A DNA stretch of 6,370 nucleotides, from positions 1 to 6,370 of the forward strand of contig JAIPAN010000070.1 of the NCBI GenBank assembly GCA_021740025.1, written 5' to 3'. Positions 5,179 through 6,370 of the stretch are shown in pieces. The stretch comes from Sphingobacteriaceae bacterium (GTDB lineage Bacteria; Bacteroidota; Bacteroidia; Sphingobacteriales; Sphingobacteriaceae). Within the stretch, counting starts at the first letter, position 1. Each line of letters starts with the position of its first letter. Both the position numbers and the translations under genes were made by a program. Under the pieces are notes generated by a model. That model had not been told where the DNA came from and searched no databases. It saw only the letters and a list, made by a program, of their open reading frames with translations.

Positions 5179-6370
5179 ATGATCGCAATAAACAACTTAA
5201 CCTTCGAGATTGGCGCTAGAGCCTTATACGACGATGCCAACTGGCACATTAAACCAGGCGAAAAAATTGGACTAATAGGCGCCAATGGAACTGGGAAAAC
5301 TACCCTCCTTAAAATTATTGTAGGCGATTATACCCCTACCAGCGGAACCATTTCTATGGCAAAGGATCTTAAAATGGGGTACCTGAACCAAGATTTGCTT
5401 TCCTCACAAGCAGATAACACCATTTTGCACGTAGCCATGGAGGCTTTTGAACGTCAAAACCAATTGCATGATGAAATTGAAAGCTTATTAAAAAAACTGG
5501 AAACCGACTATTCGGAAGATCTACTAAATAAACTTAGCGATAAACAACACGAATTTGAAGCCCTAGATGGCTACAATATTGAATACCGGGCACACGAAAT
5601 TTTAGCGGGTTTAGGCTTTTCTGATGCCGATACCCGTCGTAACCTTTCTGAATTTTCTGGTGGTTGGCGCATGCGGGCCATTCTTGCCAAAATACTCTTA
5701 CAATCTCCAGATATTTTACTTCTCGATGAGCCTACCAACCACTTAGATTTACCCTCCATTAAATGGCTAGAAAGCTATTTGCAAGCTTTTGAGGGAGCCA
5801 TCGTTATTGTATCTCACGATAGGTATTTTTTAGATCGTGTGGTGAATAAAATTGTAGAATCTCGTAAAGGAAAATTAACCCCCTATGCTGGAAATTATTC
5901 TTTTTATGTAGAAGAAAAAGGACTTAGAGAAGAAATTCAAAGTGGGCAATACAAAAATCAACAAGCAAAAATTAAGCAAGAAGAAAAGCTAATTGAACGC
6001 TTTAGGGCCAAAGCCAGTAAGGCTAAAATGGCACAATCGCGAATTAAAGCGTTGGAACGCATGGAACGTGTGGATGATGTGGACGACGATAACCCGAGTG
6101 TAAACTTCAGTTTTAAATTCAGTAAGCAATCGGGTCGCCATGTTATTCGTATGGAACACGTTTCTAAATCGTACCCGAACCTACCAATTTTTACAAACAC
6201 TACCGCCACCATTGAAAAAGGCGATAAAATTGCATTAATAGGTGCCAATGGCCGTGGTAAATCGACCTTGTTGCGTATTATTGCCGCTGCCGACAAGCAA
6301 TTTGAGGGCACTTGCGAAACCGGGCATAACGTTACCCAAACCTTTTTTGCGCAACATCAGCTTGAGGCTT
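5179..6370 (+). CDS. ABC-F ATPase, YheS/ABCF3 type, C-terminus beyond the window
   Basis: The 397 visible codons cover NBD1, the linker and the start of NBD2 of a soluble ABC-F protein; the gene runs off the right edge. NBD1: Walker [10 protein letters not shown] (34-42), signature FSGGWRMR (159-166), Walker [12 protein letters not shown] (180-190) with catalytic Glu184, switch His213 (SHDRYF). The linker (about 240-320) is highly charged and includes [16 protein letters not shown] (281-296), which strongly recalls the YheS/ABCF3 group, then an acidic VDDVDDD (298-304). NBD2 starts at about 321, with Walker [10 protein letters not shown] (355-363). Known for the family: ABC-F proteins bind the ribosomal E site and relieve stalling. 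The cellular role of YheS-type members is less defined. The linker is short and housekeeping-like rather than the extended arm of many antibiotic-resistance ABC-Fs. The ATG at 5179 starts directly with the NBD1 strand ([12 protein letters not shown]). It is divergent from pyrD across 58 bases. It belongs to a different subfamily from the Uup-type gene at 1690-3576. Confidence 0.95.
   Translation, partial: MIAINNLTFEIGARALYDDANWHIKPGEKIGLIGANGTGKTTLLKIIVGDYTPTSGTISMAKDLKMGYLNQDLLSSQADNTILHVAMEAFERQNQLHDEIESLLKKLETDYSEDLLNKLSDKQHEFEALDGYNIEYRAHEILAGLGFSDADTRRNLSEFSGGWRMRAILAKILLQSPDILLLDEPTNHLDLPSIKWLESYLQAFEGAIVIVSHDRYFLDRVVNKIVESRKGKLTPYAGNYSFYVEEKGLREEIQSGQYKNQQAKIKQEEKLIERFRAKASKAKMAQSRIKALERMERVDDVDDDNPSVNFSFKFSKQSGRHVIRMEHVSKSYPNLPIFTNTTATIEKGDKIALIGANGRGKSTLLRIIAAADKQFEGTCETGHNVTQTFFAQHQLEA

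Noticed and set aside
5121..5285. N-terminal extension of pyrD by 55 codons to an upstream ATG
   Set aside because: The added residues resemble no PyrD N-terminus and overlap the 5' coding region of the divergent ABC-F gene. The class 2 membrane helix begins naturally at the ATG at 5120.
5179..6370. The second ABC-F as an antibiotic-resistance (ARE) protein
   Set aside because: The linker is short and matches the housekeeping YheS/ABCF3 pattern. No resistance gene, attenuator leader or mobile element is adjacent.
1..6370. Mobile element, CRISPR, phage, defence or toxin-antitoxin system
   Set aside because: No transposase, integrase, terminal inverted repeats, spaced direct repeats or toxin-like pairs were seen, and every gene except the small basic one belongs to a common conserved family.

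Overview
This is an AT-rich window of ordinary chromosomal character that almost certainly comes from a member of the Bacteroidota. Three observations support this. The first gene encodes a TamL-type outer-membrane assembly lipoprotein, a form characteristic of that phylum. Start codons mostly lack a Shine-Dalgarno sequence. Several genes are preceded by the Bacteroidota -7 promoter element TAnnTTTG. I cannot name the genus.

Layout. Bases 1-959 (minus strand) hold the N-terminal part of a tamL-like gene that runs off the left edge. Its 5' end overlaps, head to head, the start of a SpoU/TrmH-family RNA methyltransferase (950-1687, plus). That gene meets tail to tail, with only two bases between the stop codons, a complete Uup-type ABC-F ATPase (1690-3576, minus). 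A short intergenic region with a promoter-like element leads to tRNA-Cys(GCA) (3726-3796, plus). Next, 27 bases downstream, comes a 59-residue, very basic protein gene (3824-4003, plus) that I cannot assign a function. A strong intrinsic terminator (4044-4073) closes this tRNA/small-gene unit. The class 2 dihydroorotate dehydrogenase gene pyrD (4095-5120, minus) converges on that terminator. Divergent from pyrD, across 58 bases, is a second ABC-F ATPase of YheS/ABCF3 type (5179 to beyond the right edge, plus).

Working together. Four or five of the units concern the translation apparatus: an rRNA/tRNA 2'-O-methyltransferase, two ABC-F ribosome-associated ATPases of different subfamilies, tRNA-Cys and possibly the small basic protein. 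TamL serves envelope biogenesis and PyrD serves pyrimidine synthesis. Strands alternate at almost every gene, so apart from the tRNA/small-protein pair there is no operon here, and co-function is not implied by order.

I see no mobile element, CRISPR array, phage or defence gene, riboswitch or obvious novel system. The points most worth a second look are the tRNA-Cys/small-basic-protein dicistron, the near-zero-length leaders implied by promoter placement, and the overlapping divergent starts with a non-ATG start for tamL.
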